From positions 1 to 11,128 of the forward strand of contig JAAZDH010000088.1 in NCBI GenBank assembly GCA_012512865.1: a DNA stretch of 11,128 nt. The letters are read 5' to 3'. This document shows positions 1 through 6,347 of this stretch, in pieces (position 1 is the first letter of the stretch; each line of letters begins with the position of its first letter). The position numbers were made by a program, and so were the translations under genes. This DNA comes from Clostridiaceae bacterium (lineage in GTDB: Bacteria > Bacillota > Clostridia > Acetivibrionales > DUMC01). The notes beneath the pieces were generated by a model. The model was not told where the DNA came from. It worked only from the letters and a program-made list of their open reading frames with translations, and did not search any database.

Positions 1-8
1 CATATATA

Positions 9-38
9 TGGTAATTTTAGCTGGAAAATTTTATACCA
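9..38 (+). other. AT-rich stem-loop upstream of thiD
   Basis: TGGTA (9-13) can pair with TACCA (34-38), and ATTTT (14-18) with AAAAT (25-29), leaving a 4-nt bulge (30-33) and a loop around AGCTGG. The inner core AATTTT/AAAATT (13-18 with 25-30) is perfect. The window begins only 8 nt earlier, so it is unclear whether this is the end of an upstream transcript or a leader element of the thi genes. There is no U-tract as in a standard terminator. Confidence 0.3.
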
Positions 39-99
39 GTTTAAGGTAATAGTTTGAGGGGAAGCAGAAATGCGGAACCTTCAAATATATGAAAATCAA

Positions 100-120
100 G
101 CTCTCCGACTTTTCGAGAGC
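100..120 (+). other. Small hairpin just ahead of the thiD ribosome site
   Basis: GCTCTC (100-105) pairs with GAGAGC (115-120). One further G-C pair (107 with 114) closes a 6-nt loop after a bulged C. It lies 18 nt before the GAGGTG ribosome-binding site of thiD and inside the in-frame extension that starts at ATG 70. It could be a leader hairpin affecting thiD expression, or chance. No riboswitch consensus surrounds it. Confidence 0.3.
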
Positions 121-150
121 GTACTTAAAAAATGTAGAGAGGTGAGTTGG

Positions 151-972
151 ATGATGAAAAAAGTCCTGACTATTGCAGGTTCCGATTCGGGTGGAGGGGC
201 AGGAATCCAGGCGGATATTAAAACATTTTGCGCCCACGGTGTTTTTGGAATGAGCGTGATTACGGCAGTTACGGCCCAGAATACCCTGGAGGTGAAAGCG
301 GTCCAGGATATAAGTCCTGGTATTATAGAAAAGCAGATAGATGCGATTTATGAAGATATGGGTACGGATGCCGTAAAAATAGGAATGGTTTCAAGAACTG
401 GCAGCATAAAGGCGATAGCAGGCAGGTTAAGAATGTACAGGCCCGGGAATATAGTGCTGGACCCTGTCATGGTGTCGAAAAGCGGCTATGACCTGCTGGT
501 CCCTGAAGCGGTGGGGGCATTGATAAAGGAACTGGTACCTTTAGTTGACGTTATAACTCCAAATATACCCGAAGCCGAAAAAATAACCGGTAGAAGTATT
601 AATAATATTGAGGATGCTGAAGAAGCGGCAAAAGCAATTCATGCCCTTGGAGCAAAGAATGTGCTTGTTAAAGGAGGTCATTTCTCAGGGAAACCAACGG
701 ATATTCTCTATGACGGGGAGAACATTTACAGGCTTGAGTCCGAAAGGATTCAAACAAAAAATACCCATGGGACTGGGTGCACTCTTTCTTCCGCGATTGC
801 ATCAAACCTTGCGCTGGGGTTTCCCGTGAAAGAGGCCGTTGAACGTGCAAAGGAGTATATTACTGGTGCGATAAAAAACCACGTGTCGATAGGAGAAAAG
901 GGGGTAGGTCCTGTTAATCATTTGTATGCACTGTACGAAAGGGCAGGCTTCAATTACCTTTTTGATCGCTAA
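151..972 (+). CDS. thiD: ThiD, hydroxymethylpyrimidine (phosphate) kinase
   Basis: Phosphorylates 4-amino-5-hydroxymethyl-2-methylpyrimidine (HMP) and then HMP-phosphate to HMP-pyrophosphate, the pyrimidine substrate of ThiE; cytosolic, ribokinase fold. Visible signatures are AGSDSGGGAGIQAD at residues 9-22 (substrate pocket), the DPVM stretch in the middle, TPNIPEAEKITG, and near the C-terminus HGTGCTLSSA with the anion-hole/catalytic Cys at about residue 210. I chose ATG 151 (ATG 154 is equally possible) because GAGGTG at 139-144 sits 6 nt upstream and the resulting 273 residues match the usual family length of about 266-270. The frame stays open to ATG 70, which has its own GAGGGGA site and would add 27 residues with no family match. 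It is first of a thiD-thiM-thiE set, 241 nt before thiM. Confidence 0.95.
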   Translation: MMKKVLTIAGSDSGGGAGIQADIKTFCAHGVFGMSVITAVTAQNTLEVKAVQDISPGIIEKQIDAIYEDMGTDAVKIGMVSRTGSIKAIAGRLRMYRPGNIVLDPVMVSKSGYDLLVPEAVGALIKELVPLVDVITPNIPEAEKITGRSINNIEDAEEAAKAIHALGAKNVLVKGGHFSGKPTDILYDGENIYRLESERIQTKNTHGTGCTLSSAIASNLALGFPVKEAVERAKEYITGAIKNHVSIGEKGVGPVNHLYALYERAGFNYLFDR

Positions 973-1062
973 AACCCAGGACTCAAGCGTTAATGGCATT
1001 AATAAATACTGGTAATTAATAGGTAAAAAGATTAATAAGCTAAAACAGTTAATTAGCAGAAA

Positions 1063-1178
1063 TATGATTAACTAGTAATATATTGATTAATTAGCTATGA
1101 TTAACTGGCAATATATCAATTAATTACTTATGATTAACTGGTAATATGTCAATTAGTTGGTAATGAATAACTAGTTGG
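1063..1178. repeat. 33-bp tandem repeat, three copies plus partial, thiD-thiM gap
   Basis: Three adjacent 33-bp units at 1063-1095, 1096-1128 and 1129-1161 each begin TATGATTAACTRG and continue with an AATAT.T..ATTA.TT core. A degenerate fourth start (AATGAATAACTAGTTGG) follows to 1178, and related AT-rich sequence (GTTAATTAGCAG) precedes at about 1048. The units differ at only a few positions. Weak ATTAA/TTAAT self-complementarity is present inside units. They fill most of the 241-nt thiD-thiM gap, which holds no gene. Confidence 0.85.
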
Positions 1179-1213
1179 AAAAAATAAGAAAAAAAGAGCA
1201 GGAGGAATGGTAA

Positions 1214-2074
1214 ATGGAAATGAGCATCAACAATGACATTAAGGCCAGGGTGCCGGCGCTCTTGGAGCGGGTCAAGGAGAAGAAACCCCTAGTGCATCAC
1301 ATTACGAACTATGTTACCGTGAACGACTGCGCAAACGCCGTCCTGGCAATAGGGGGATCCCCCATAATGGCGGATGACATAGGGGAAATGCATGATATTG
1401 TGTCAATGGCATCGGCGCTGGTGCTCAATATAGGGACGCTGAACGAGAGAACGATAGAATCCATGATTATTGCAGGGAAAAGGGCCAATGAGCTTGGGAT
1501 ACCGGTGGTGTTCGACCCAGTGGGAGCTGGCGCAACCAGGATGAGAGACAAGACGGCGAACAGGATTATAGACGAGGTGAAGCTGGCCGTCATACGCGGG
1601 AACATATCTGAAATAAAGGCGGTAAGCGGGATTGCTTCAAGGACAAAAGGCGTGGATGCGGCGGAAGAAGACATGTTATCATCGGGGAACCTGGATTACG
1701 GGAAAAAAATTGCAATGGACTTGTCCCGCAGGCTGGACTGCGTTGTTGCAATAACCGGTCCTGTTGATATAGTTGCAGAAAAAGATAAGGTTTGTTTCGT
1801 AGAAAACGGGGACAAAATGCTATCCACGATTACCGGCTCGGGATGCGTGTGCACTTCCATCATAGCCGTTTATTGCGGTGTTACGGGTAATTACTTTGAC
1901 GCTGCCGTGGCAGGGCTTATTTCAATAGGAATCGCGGGGGAGATGGCCCGTGAAATGACAGCCGTAAGCAATGCCGGAAGCGGGACCTACAGGGAAAAAC
2001 TTATTGATTCATTATACTTATTAACAGCGGAAGATATACAAAAGAGGGGAAAGGTGAGCTGCCATGAAACCTGA
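1214..2074 (+). CDS. thiM: ThiM, hydroxyethylthiazole kinase
   Basis: Phosphorylates 4-methyl-5-(2-hydroxyethyl)thiazole to its phosphate, the thiazole substrate of ThiE; this is the salvage route for thiazole. The 286-residue protein is slightly longer than typical (about 265-272) through its N- and C-terminal ends. Signatures: HHITNYVTVNDCANA with the following GGSPIMADD near residues 27-55, FDPVGAGATRMR around residue 100, RGNISEI, AITGP, and TITGSGCVCTS with the presumed catalytic Cys at residue 211 (a second Cys at 213). Start ATG 1214 has AGGAGG at 1200-1205, 8 nt away; ATG 1220 is in frame but farther. The 3' end overlaps thiE by 11 nt, so translation of the two is probably coupled. 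Confidence 0.96.
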   Translation: MEMSINNDIKARVPALLERVKEKKPLVHHITNYVTVNDCANAVLAIGGSPIMADDIGEMHDIVSMASALVLNIGTLNERTIESMIIAGKRANELGIPVVFDPVGAGATRMRDKTANRIIDEVKLAVIRGNISEIKAVSGIASRTKGVDAAEEDMLSSGNLDYGKKIAMDLSRRLDCVVAITGPVDIVAEKDKVCFVENGDKMLSTITGSGCVCTSIIAVYCGVTGNYFDAAVAGLISIGIAGEMAREMTAVSNAGSGTYREKLIDSLYLLTAEDIQKRGKVSCHET

Positions 2075-2687
2075 TTATACCTTGTACCTTGTTACGGACA
2101 GGCGCATGCTTCGAGGTATTGGCATTGAAGAAGCCGTGGAACAGGCAATACTGGGCGGGGCAACCATTGTGCAGCTCAGGGAGAAAGATGTTAGTTCCAG
2201 GGAATTTTTCAATATAGCAGGGAGTGTGAAGAAAATCACCTACAAGTATGGCATTCCCCTAATCATAAACGACAGGCTGGATATTGCGTTGGCTGTGGAT
2301 GCGGCAGGATTGCACGTGGGGCAGGATGACATGCCGGCCCGGGTTGCAAGAAGACTGCTCGGGCAGGGCAAGATCCTAGGGGTTTCGGCAGGTACTGTTG
2401 AAGAAGCATTACAGGCGGAAGAAGACGGGGCAGACTATATTGGCGTGGGTACCATATTTCCAACCGGCACAAAAAAGGACACCGCGCAGGTTGGCATCCG
2501 GGAGTTGAGAGCTATAACAGGAGCGGTAAAAATTCCTGTTGTCGCCATAGGCGGCATAAAAGAAGAAAACGTGGAAATGCTTGAAGGCACGGGGATTAAA
2601 GGTGTTGCCGTTGTTTCCGCGATAATGGCCAGGGAAGACATAAGGAAGGCAACCGTGGCTTTAAAAGAAAAGCTCGGGTTTATATAA
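2064..2687 (+). CDS. thiE: ThiE, thiamin phosphate synthase
   Basis: Joins HMP-pyrophosphate (from ThiD) and thiazole phosphate (from ThiM) to give thiamin monophosphate and pyrophosphate; cytosolic TIM barrel. The 207-residue length is normal. Visible in order: LYLVTDR at the start, GGATIVQLREKD (phosphate/Mg region), IINDRLDIALAVDAAGLHVGQ, the central ILGVSAG, GADYIGVGTIFPTGTK (pyrophosphate-binding loop), VVAIGGI and GVAVVSAIM. ATG 2064 is preceded by AAGGTGAG (2051-2058) lying inside the thiM coding end. It is the last of the three thi genes; no thiL (thiamin phosphate kinase) is present in this window to carry the product on to TPP. Confidence 0.97.
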   Translation: MKPDYTLYLVTDRRMLRGIGIEEAVEQAILGGATIVQLREKDVSSREFFNIAGSVKKITYKYGIPLIINDRLDIALAVDAAGLHVGQDDMPARVARRLLGQGKILGVSAGTVEEALQAEEDGADYIGVGTIFPTGTKKDTAQVGIRELRAITGAVKIPVVAIGGIKEENVEMLEGTGIKGVAVVSAIMAREDIRKATVALKEKLGFI

Positions 2688-2712
2688 TTAGTTCATCCGG
2701 TTAAAGAAGTAT

Positions 2713-2727
2713 ACCGGGAAACCCGGT
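2713..2727 (+). terminator. GC-rich hairpin after thiE, no U-tract
   Basis: ACCGGG (2713-2718) pairs perfectly with CCCGGT (2722-2727) across an AAA loop, 26 nt past the thiE stop. An upstream CCGGT (2697-2701) could instead pair with ACCGG (2713-2717), so two folds compete. The following bases (GAATAAGCG) contain no U-run, so it is not a standard intrinsic terminator. It could stabilise the thi mRNA 3' end or attenuate read-through into the HAD gene. Confidence 0.4.
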
Positions 2728-2764
2728 GAATAAGCGAAAGGAACCTGCAAGGCGAATACTTGGG

Positions 2765-2848
2765 AAAAGATAAATGAAAAGATAAATAATAAAATAAATA
2801 AAAAGATAAAGAGTAAGACAAACGATAAGATAAACAATAAGATGAAAT
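2765..2848. repeat. Purine-rich low-complexity run of AGATAAA-like units
   Basis: About 80 nt made of degenerate repeats of AAGATAAA, AATAAA and GATAAGATAAAC without a fixed period, filling the gap between the thiE hairpin and the HAD gene. It leaves the HAD gene without an obvious Shine-Dalgarno site for its first ATG. Read on the reverse strand it gives apparent Leu/Ile/Phe-rich ORFs that are artefacts of composition. Confidence 0.7.
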
Positions 2849-3569
2849 GATTAGCACTAAACAACAAGATGGAGTGATTAATATAAAAAGGCATGGGATT
2901 ACCGGTATTATTGAGAAAATAGAAAACGGCAAAATAAAAGGTGTAATATTTGATTTAGACGGCACTCTCGTTGATTCAATGGGAGTGTGGGACAAGGTGG
3001 ATGAAGAATTCCTGGGAATGAAAGGTATTGAAGTGCCCTGCGGTTTGGGCGATGAAATCAAGAACATGACATTCAGGGAGGCGGCAATATATTTTAAAGA
3101 GAGGTTTGGTATCAAGGATGATGTTGAAGACATCATGCAGGAATGGAATGATATGGGCTACTATGAATATGCTCATAATGTACAACTCAAGCCCGGGGTG
3201 AGGGAATTTCTTCATTTCCTGAAAGGCAAAGGCATAAAAATAGGAATTGCCACCACCAATTACATAAAGCTTGTTGAAGCAGTGCTTAAAAACAATGGAG
3301 TACTGGAATTTTTTAATGCAATATCCACGGCAAATGAAGTCGAAAAAGGTAAGGAACACCCGGATATTTATTTACTTACAGCCAGGAAACTTGGCCTTGA
3401 ACCCGAAGAATGCGTTGTATTCGAAGATATACTCCCGGCAGTAAGGGGTGCAAAGGCGGCAGGAATGAAAGTTATAGGGGTTTATGATAAATATTCCCGA
3501 CACGAGGCAGAGGAAATAAAGAAAATGGCCGATGGGTACATAAGCGGGTTTGAAACAATTCTCCCGTGA
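2847..3569 (+). CDS. HAD-superfamily hydrolase (subfamily IA, PGM/phosphatase-like)
   Basis: A probable Mg2+-dependent small-molecule phosphatase or phosphomutase. Motif I DLDGTLVDS gives the nucleophile Asp36 and acid/base Asp38, counted from ATG 2847. Motif II is the Thr pair in IGIATTNY, motif III the Lys in EKGKEHPDIY, and motif IV VVFEDILPAVRGAKAAGM. A helical cap domain lies between motifs I and II (about residues 45-125). This matches subfamily IA enzymes such as beta-phosphoglucomutase-like phosphatases; substrate unknown. The start is uncertain: ATG 2847 has no recognisable Shine-Dalgarno and gives about 30 residues before the first strand, where relatives start a few residues before motif I; GTG 2874 is an in-frame alternative. 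It follows thiE in the same direction by 159 nt, so a role in thiamin phosphate metabolism is possible but only inferred. Confidence 0.88.
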   Translation: MISTKQQDGVINIKRHGITGIIEKIENGKIKGVIFDLDGTLVDSMGVWDKVDEEFLGMKGIEVPCGLGDEIKNMTFREAAIYFKERFGIKDDVEDIMQEWNDMGYYEYAHNVQLKPGVREFLHFLKGKGIKIGIATTNYIKLVEAVLKNNGVLEFFNAISTANEVEKGKEHPDIYLLTARKLGLEPEECVVFEDILPAVRGAKAAGMKVIGVYDKYSRHEAEEIKKMADGYISGFETILP

Positions 3570-3585
3570 TTCCCGGTATCACCTG

Positions 3586-3598
3586 CATCAATTTGATG
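3586..3598. other. 13-bp palindrome CATCAA-T-TTGATG
   Basis: A perfect 6-1-6 inverted repeat 17 nt after the HAD stop codon, extendable by one wobble and one T-A pair. AT-rich and without a U-tract, so not a clear terminator. It could be a protein-binding site or a weak 3' hairpin. Confidence 0.4.
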
Positions 3599-3629
3599 TA
3601 TCCTATATTAAATCAAGCATTCTTGAATT

Positions 3630-3644
3630 CATGCATCATGCATG
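3630..3644. promoter_or_regulatory. 15-bp palindrome just upstream of the putative mntP promoter
   Basis: CATGCAT (3630-3636) and ATGCATG (3638-3644) form a perfect 7-1-7 dyad around a single C. It ends 2 nt before the candidate -35 box at 3647, the position expected for an operator or activator site. The sequence does not match the DtxR-family MntR box I know, so the binding protein is not identified. Confidence 0.4.
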
Positions 3645-3646
3645 TA

Positions 3647-3674
3647 TTGTACGTCCAAAAAATAATAGTATAAT
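3647..3674 (+). promoter_or_regulatory. Putative promoter for mntP-glpK
   Basis: A perfect -10 hexamer TATAAT (3669-3674) lies 16 bp after TTGTAC (3647-3652), which matches only the first three bases of the -35 consensus. It is the best sigma-A-like candidate in the 401-nt gap before mntP. The resulting leader would be about 290 nt long. A weak -35 makes the call tentative. Confidence 0.4.
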
Positions 3675-3712
3675 ACTTAATAATACTTGATAATACTTAG
3701 TACAATACTTAG
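3671..3712. repeat. 10-bp tandem repeat TAATACTTRR
   Basis: TAATACTTAA (3671-3680), TAATACTTGA (3681-3690) and TAATACTTAG (3691-3700) are exactly contiguous 10-mers; a fourth degenerate unit CAATACTTAG follows at 3703-3712. The period is about one helical turn, so equivalent bases face the same side of the DNA. The array starts inside the candidate -10 box of the putative mntP promoter. Confidence 0.8.
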
Positions 3713-3770
3713 TGCATTTTCATGGCAATTCGTAACTGGATTTTCAGTTAAGGGATGCCTGTGAAATGCA
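3713..3770 (+). promoter_or_regulatory. Two-tier stem-loop in the mntP leader
   Basis: The outer stem is formed by 3713-3727 with 3756-3770: TGCATTT pairs with AAATGCA, then CAT with GTG/ATG-type pairs, and GGCA with TGCC, about 14 pairs with two single-base bulges. Inside it, AACTG (3734-3738) pairs perfectly with CAGTT (3745-3749) over a GATTTT loop, with ATTCGT and AAGGGA as the two connecting strands. The size and layout resemble a small structured RNA leader. I do not see the GGGGAGUA-type motifs of the yybP-ykoY manganese riboswitch often found ahead of mntP, so the class is unknown. The rest of 3773-3970 is AT-rich with only one further repeat. Confidence 0.45.
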
Positions 3771-3844
3771 AGTAAGCATAAAAGAATATACAGAGATGCG
3801 CAATTAAAGTAAATATACAGGAAATATAAAAGATAGGTAAAACA

Positions 3845-3872
3845 CATTATGGTTAAAATCCATTATGGTTAA
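3845..3872. repeat. 12-bp direct repeat CATTATGGTTAA
   Basis: Identical 12-mers at 3845-3856 and 3861-3872, 16 bp start to start, about 100 nt before mntP. The first copy contains an ATG opening a seven-codon frame that ends in the second copy; with no clear ribosome site this is not called as a gene. Possibly a paired protein-binding site. Confidence 0.6.
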
Positions 3873-3970
3873 TGAAAGATAAATGGAATATTGCAAGACA
3901 AACAGAATAGGATAAAATACAAGGAATGGAAAAGAACATATAAAGTACGAAAGGATAAGGACAAGGATTA

Positions 3971-4543
3971 ATGAATTTCTTGGAAATATTTCTTACTGCT
4001 GTCGGACTCTCAATGGATGCCTTTGCCGTATCGGTTGCGAATGGAGCTACAAGAAGAATACCCGGTATCCCCGCCATGCTTAAAATATGCGGCGCTTTTG
4101 GATTGTTCCAGGCAGTGATGCCCCTCCTTGGGTGGCTGGCCGGTGCAAATTTTGAAAAATACGTGTCAAGCTTTGCCCATTGGATTGTATTCGGCATTTT
4201 AAGTTTTATCGGGGTTAAAATAATAAGCGATGCAATAAAGAAGAATGACGACGAGACATGTATACCTGAAAATGCAAGAAAAAGTGTTTTAAGCAACAAG
4301 ATGTTGTTTACGCTGGCAGTTGCAACCAGCATAGATGCATTTTCCGTGGGGGTAAGCTTTGCTTTTATCAAGGTACAAATTGTACAAGCCACGATACTGA
4401 TCGGAATGGTAACATTTATTATATGCCTGGGTGGGGTGGAAATCGGCAGGAGATGCCTGGTAATGTTTAAAAGACGTGCAGAAATACTTGGAGGAGTCAT
4501 ATTAATCGTGATCGGGCTGAAGGTGTTGATTGAGCGAATCTAG
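3971..4543 (+). CDS. mntP: MntP, manganese efflux pump
   Basis: Exports Mn2+ across the cytoplasmic membrane and protects against manganese excess. The 190 residues match the family length (E. coli protein 188). It has the two-fold internal repeat of the family: GLSMDAFAVSVANG near the N-terminus with Asp16, and ATSIDAFSVGVSF in the second half with Asp122; these acidic residues sit in membrane segments thought to carry the ion. About six hydrophobic segments are visible, with a polar loop at about residues 86-110 (KKNDDETCIPENARK). ATG 3971 has AAGG at 3957-3960 (10 nt) and AAGGA at 3963-3967 (3 nt), a modest ribosome site. The long structured leader upstream suggests post-transcriptional control, and glpK follows after 42 nt. 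Confidence 0.93.
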   Translation: MNFLEIFLTAVGLSMDAFAVSVANGATRRIPGIPAMLKICGAFGLFQAVMPLLGWLAGANFEKYVSSFAHWIVFGILSFIGVKIISDAIKKNDDETCIPENARKSVLSNKMLFTLAVATSIDAFSVGVSFAFIKVQIVQATILIGMVTFIICLGGVEIGRRCLVMFKRRAEILGGVILIVIGLKVLIERI

Positions 4544-4585
4544 GCATCAAAAAGATAAAAGGAGGAATGGAGGGTAAAAGCGTAA

Positions 4586-6085
4586 ATGCGAAAAAAATAC
4601 ATAATTGCCCTTGACCAGGGAACAACGAGTTCCCGGGCGGTGATTTTTGATACGGGGACCATGGAAGTAAAATACATAAAAAGCAAACCCCATAAGCAAA
4701 TATATCCACAACCCGGATGGGTTGAGCACGACCCCGAAGAAATCCTGGCAGCACAAGTGGAAGTCATGAGGGAAGCAGTAAGGGATTCCGGTATTTCACC
4801 TTGTGAAGTTGCCTGTATTGGCATTACTAACCAGAGGGAAACGGTGGTGGTATGGGACAAGTCAACCGGGAAGCCCGTATATAATGCCATAGTGTGGCAG
4901 TGCAGGAGAACTGCCGGCCTGTGTGACAGGCTGAAGAATGATGGTTTGCAGGAGGTAATAAAAGAGAAGACAGGACTAGTGATAGATGCATATTTTTCCG
5001 GGACAAAAATACAGTGGATACTAGATAATGTTCCGGGGGCAAGTGAGATGGCAAGAAAAGGAGAATTGCTGGCGGGAACCATTGACAGCTGGCTTGTATG
5101 GAACCTTACCGGCGGGAAATTACATGTAACGGATTATTCAAATGCCTCAAGGACCATGTTATATAATATAAAAAATCTTGACTGGGACGAAGATCTCCTG
5201 CATAAAATGGACATACCACGGTCAATAATGCCACGTGTAGTTCCATCATCGGGGATCATAGGTGAAACATGTGAAGACATCCTGGAATCTCGCGTACCAA
5301 TAAGCGGGATAGCCGGAGACCAGCAAGCGGCTTTGTTTGGACAGGCGTGCTTCGATGAAGGGACTGCTAAAAACACGTATGGTACCGGCTGCTTTATACT
5401 AATGAACACCGGGAAACGGCCCGTGGAATCAAGGCACGGCTTATTGAGCACAATTGCATGGGCCATAGGAAGCGAGGTTGAGTATGCCCTGGAAGGGAGC
5501 GTATTCAATGCAGGTTCGGTCATTCAATGGCTCAGGGATGAGGTGGGATTAATAAAAACAGCCCGGGATTCAGAAGCCGAGGCGGAAAAAACCGGTGATA
5601 CTGGCGGAGTATACGTGGTGCCTGCATTTACAGGTTTGGGCACTCCATACTGGGACATGTATGCCAGGGGTCTCATCATAGGGATTACGAGGGGAACCAG
5701 GAAGGAGCACCTGGTAAGGGCTGCATTGGAATCAATTGCGTACCAGAGCATGGATGTGCTGGAAGCCATGAAGGCCGATTCGGGGATGGATGTAACAGAA
5801 CTTAAAGTTGATGGCGGAGCCAGTGCAAATAACTTTCTTATGCAGTTCCAGGCAGATATTATAAACATGAACGTCATAAGGCCAAAAATAATAGAAACAA
5901 CTGCTTTAGGAGCAGCTTTCCTTGCGGGCCTTGGAACAGGCACCTGGGAGAGCAAGAAAGACATCCAGGGAAAATGGGTTCCGGATAAGGTATTCATTCC
6001 ATCCATGGATGATGATACAAGGAAACGGAAGTACTCGGGATGGAAGAAAGCCGTGGAGAGATCGATGAACTGGGACAATTCATGA
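4586..6085 (+). CDS. glpK: GlpK, glycerol kinase
   Basis: ATP-dependent phosphorylation of glycerol to sn-glycerol 3-phosphate in the cytosol (FGGY family). The 499 residues are full length. Seen: the nucleotide/phosphate loop ALDQGTTSSRA (8-18), glycerol-binding Arg84-Glu85 in TNQRE, Tyr136 and Asp245 in GIAGDQQAALFG, KNTYGTGCF after it, GLGTPYWD, and the FGGY C-terminal signature LKVDGGASANNFLMQFQAD. ATG 4586 has GGAGGG at 4569-4574, 11 nt upstream; a GGAGG at 4561-4565 is too far. Residues 227-240, where many Firmicutes enzymes carry the His phosphorylated by HPr, hold no His, so PTS activation is probably absent. No glpF or glpD is adjacent; its close spacing to mntP suggests co-transcription without an obvious functional link. 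Confidence 0.97.
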   Translation: MRKKYIIALDQGTTSSRAVIFDTGTMEVKYIKSKPHKQIYPQPGWVEHDPEEILAAQVEVMREAVRDSGISPCEVACIGITNQRETVVVWDKSTGKPVYNAIVWQCRRTAGLCDRLKNDGLQEVIKEKTGLVIDAYFSGTKIQWILDNVPGASEMARKGELLAGTIDSWLVWNLTGGKLHVTDYSNASRTMLYNIKNLDWDEDLLHKMDIPRSIMPRVVPSSGIIGETCEDILESRVPISGIAGDQQAALFGQACFDEGTAKNTYGTGCFILMNTGKRPVESRHGLLSTIAWAIGSEVEYALEGSVFNAGSVIQWLRDEVGLIKTARDSEAEAEKTGDTGGVYVVPAFTGLGTPYWDMYARGLIIGITRGTRKEHLVRAALESIAYQSMDVLEAMKADSGMDVTELKVDGGASANNFLMQFQADIINMNVIRPKIIETTALGAAFLAGLGTGTWESKKDIQGKWVPDKVFIPSMDDDTRKRKYSGWKKAVERSMNWDNS

Positions 6086-6100
6086 TATTATTTTGTTTAC

Positions 6101-6261
6101 TTATTTATGATTATTCATATATTTGTTTGTTTGCTTGTTTATTTACTCATTTATTTATGAATTATTTATGTTATTATGATTTATTATTATGATTTGCGAT
6201 TTATAAATTATTTATGTTATTATGAACGCAGTTGTTATAGAGAATATTATATAGAGAATAT
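6101..6261. repeat. AT-rich repeats between glpK and the PspC gene
   Basis: The 262-nt gap holds three overlapping repeat types. Tetranucleotide-like TTTG/TTTA runs occupy about 6106-6160. A 27-bp direct repeat (core AATTATTTATGTTATTATGA) lies at 6153-6179 and 6199-6225 with one mismatch, and TTATTATGATTT also recurs at 6171-6182 and 6184-6195. A 12-bp repeat TATAGAGAATAT lies at 6236-6247 and 6250-6261. No gene, clear promoter or terminator was recognised. Confidence 0.75.
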
Positions 6262-6347
6262 AGGTGTTATAAAATTATAGGCATATGATAATATAAATAT
6301 TGATATTATAGATATTAGTAATGGCATTTCCCTTGAGGGTGGTATTG

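Noticed and set aside
1063..1178. CRISPR array
   Set aside because: The 33-bp units abut one another without unique spacers, and no cas genes are present. The same holds for the other arrays in the window.
2688..2894. Reverse-strand Leu/Ile/Phe-rich ORFs
   Set aside because: They are the complement of the purine-rich low-complexity run and the start of the HAD gene, with no family match or ribosome site.
3849..3872. Seven-codon ORF in the mntP leader
   Set aside because: It is produced by the 12-bp direct repeat and has only a poor upstream AGGT; too short to support as a gene.
3570..3970. yybP-ykoY manganese riboswitch ahead of mntP
   Set aside because: The expected conserved loop motifs are not visible. 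The stem-loop at 3713-3770 is reported as an unclassified structure instead.
3853..4500. Long reverse-strand ORF antisense to mntP
   Set aside because: It is a shadow of the mntP reading frame, which has clear family motifs on the + strand. The translated product has no recognisable domain.
6321..6347. Upstream ATG of the PspC gene
   Set aside because: No ribosome site precedes it, whereas GAGGGTGG precedes ATG 6348 and the shorter protein fits the PspC domain boundaries.
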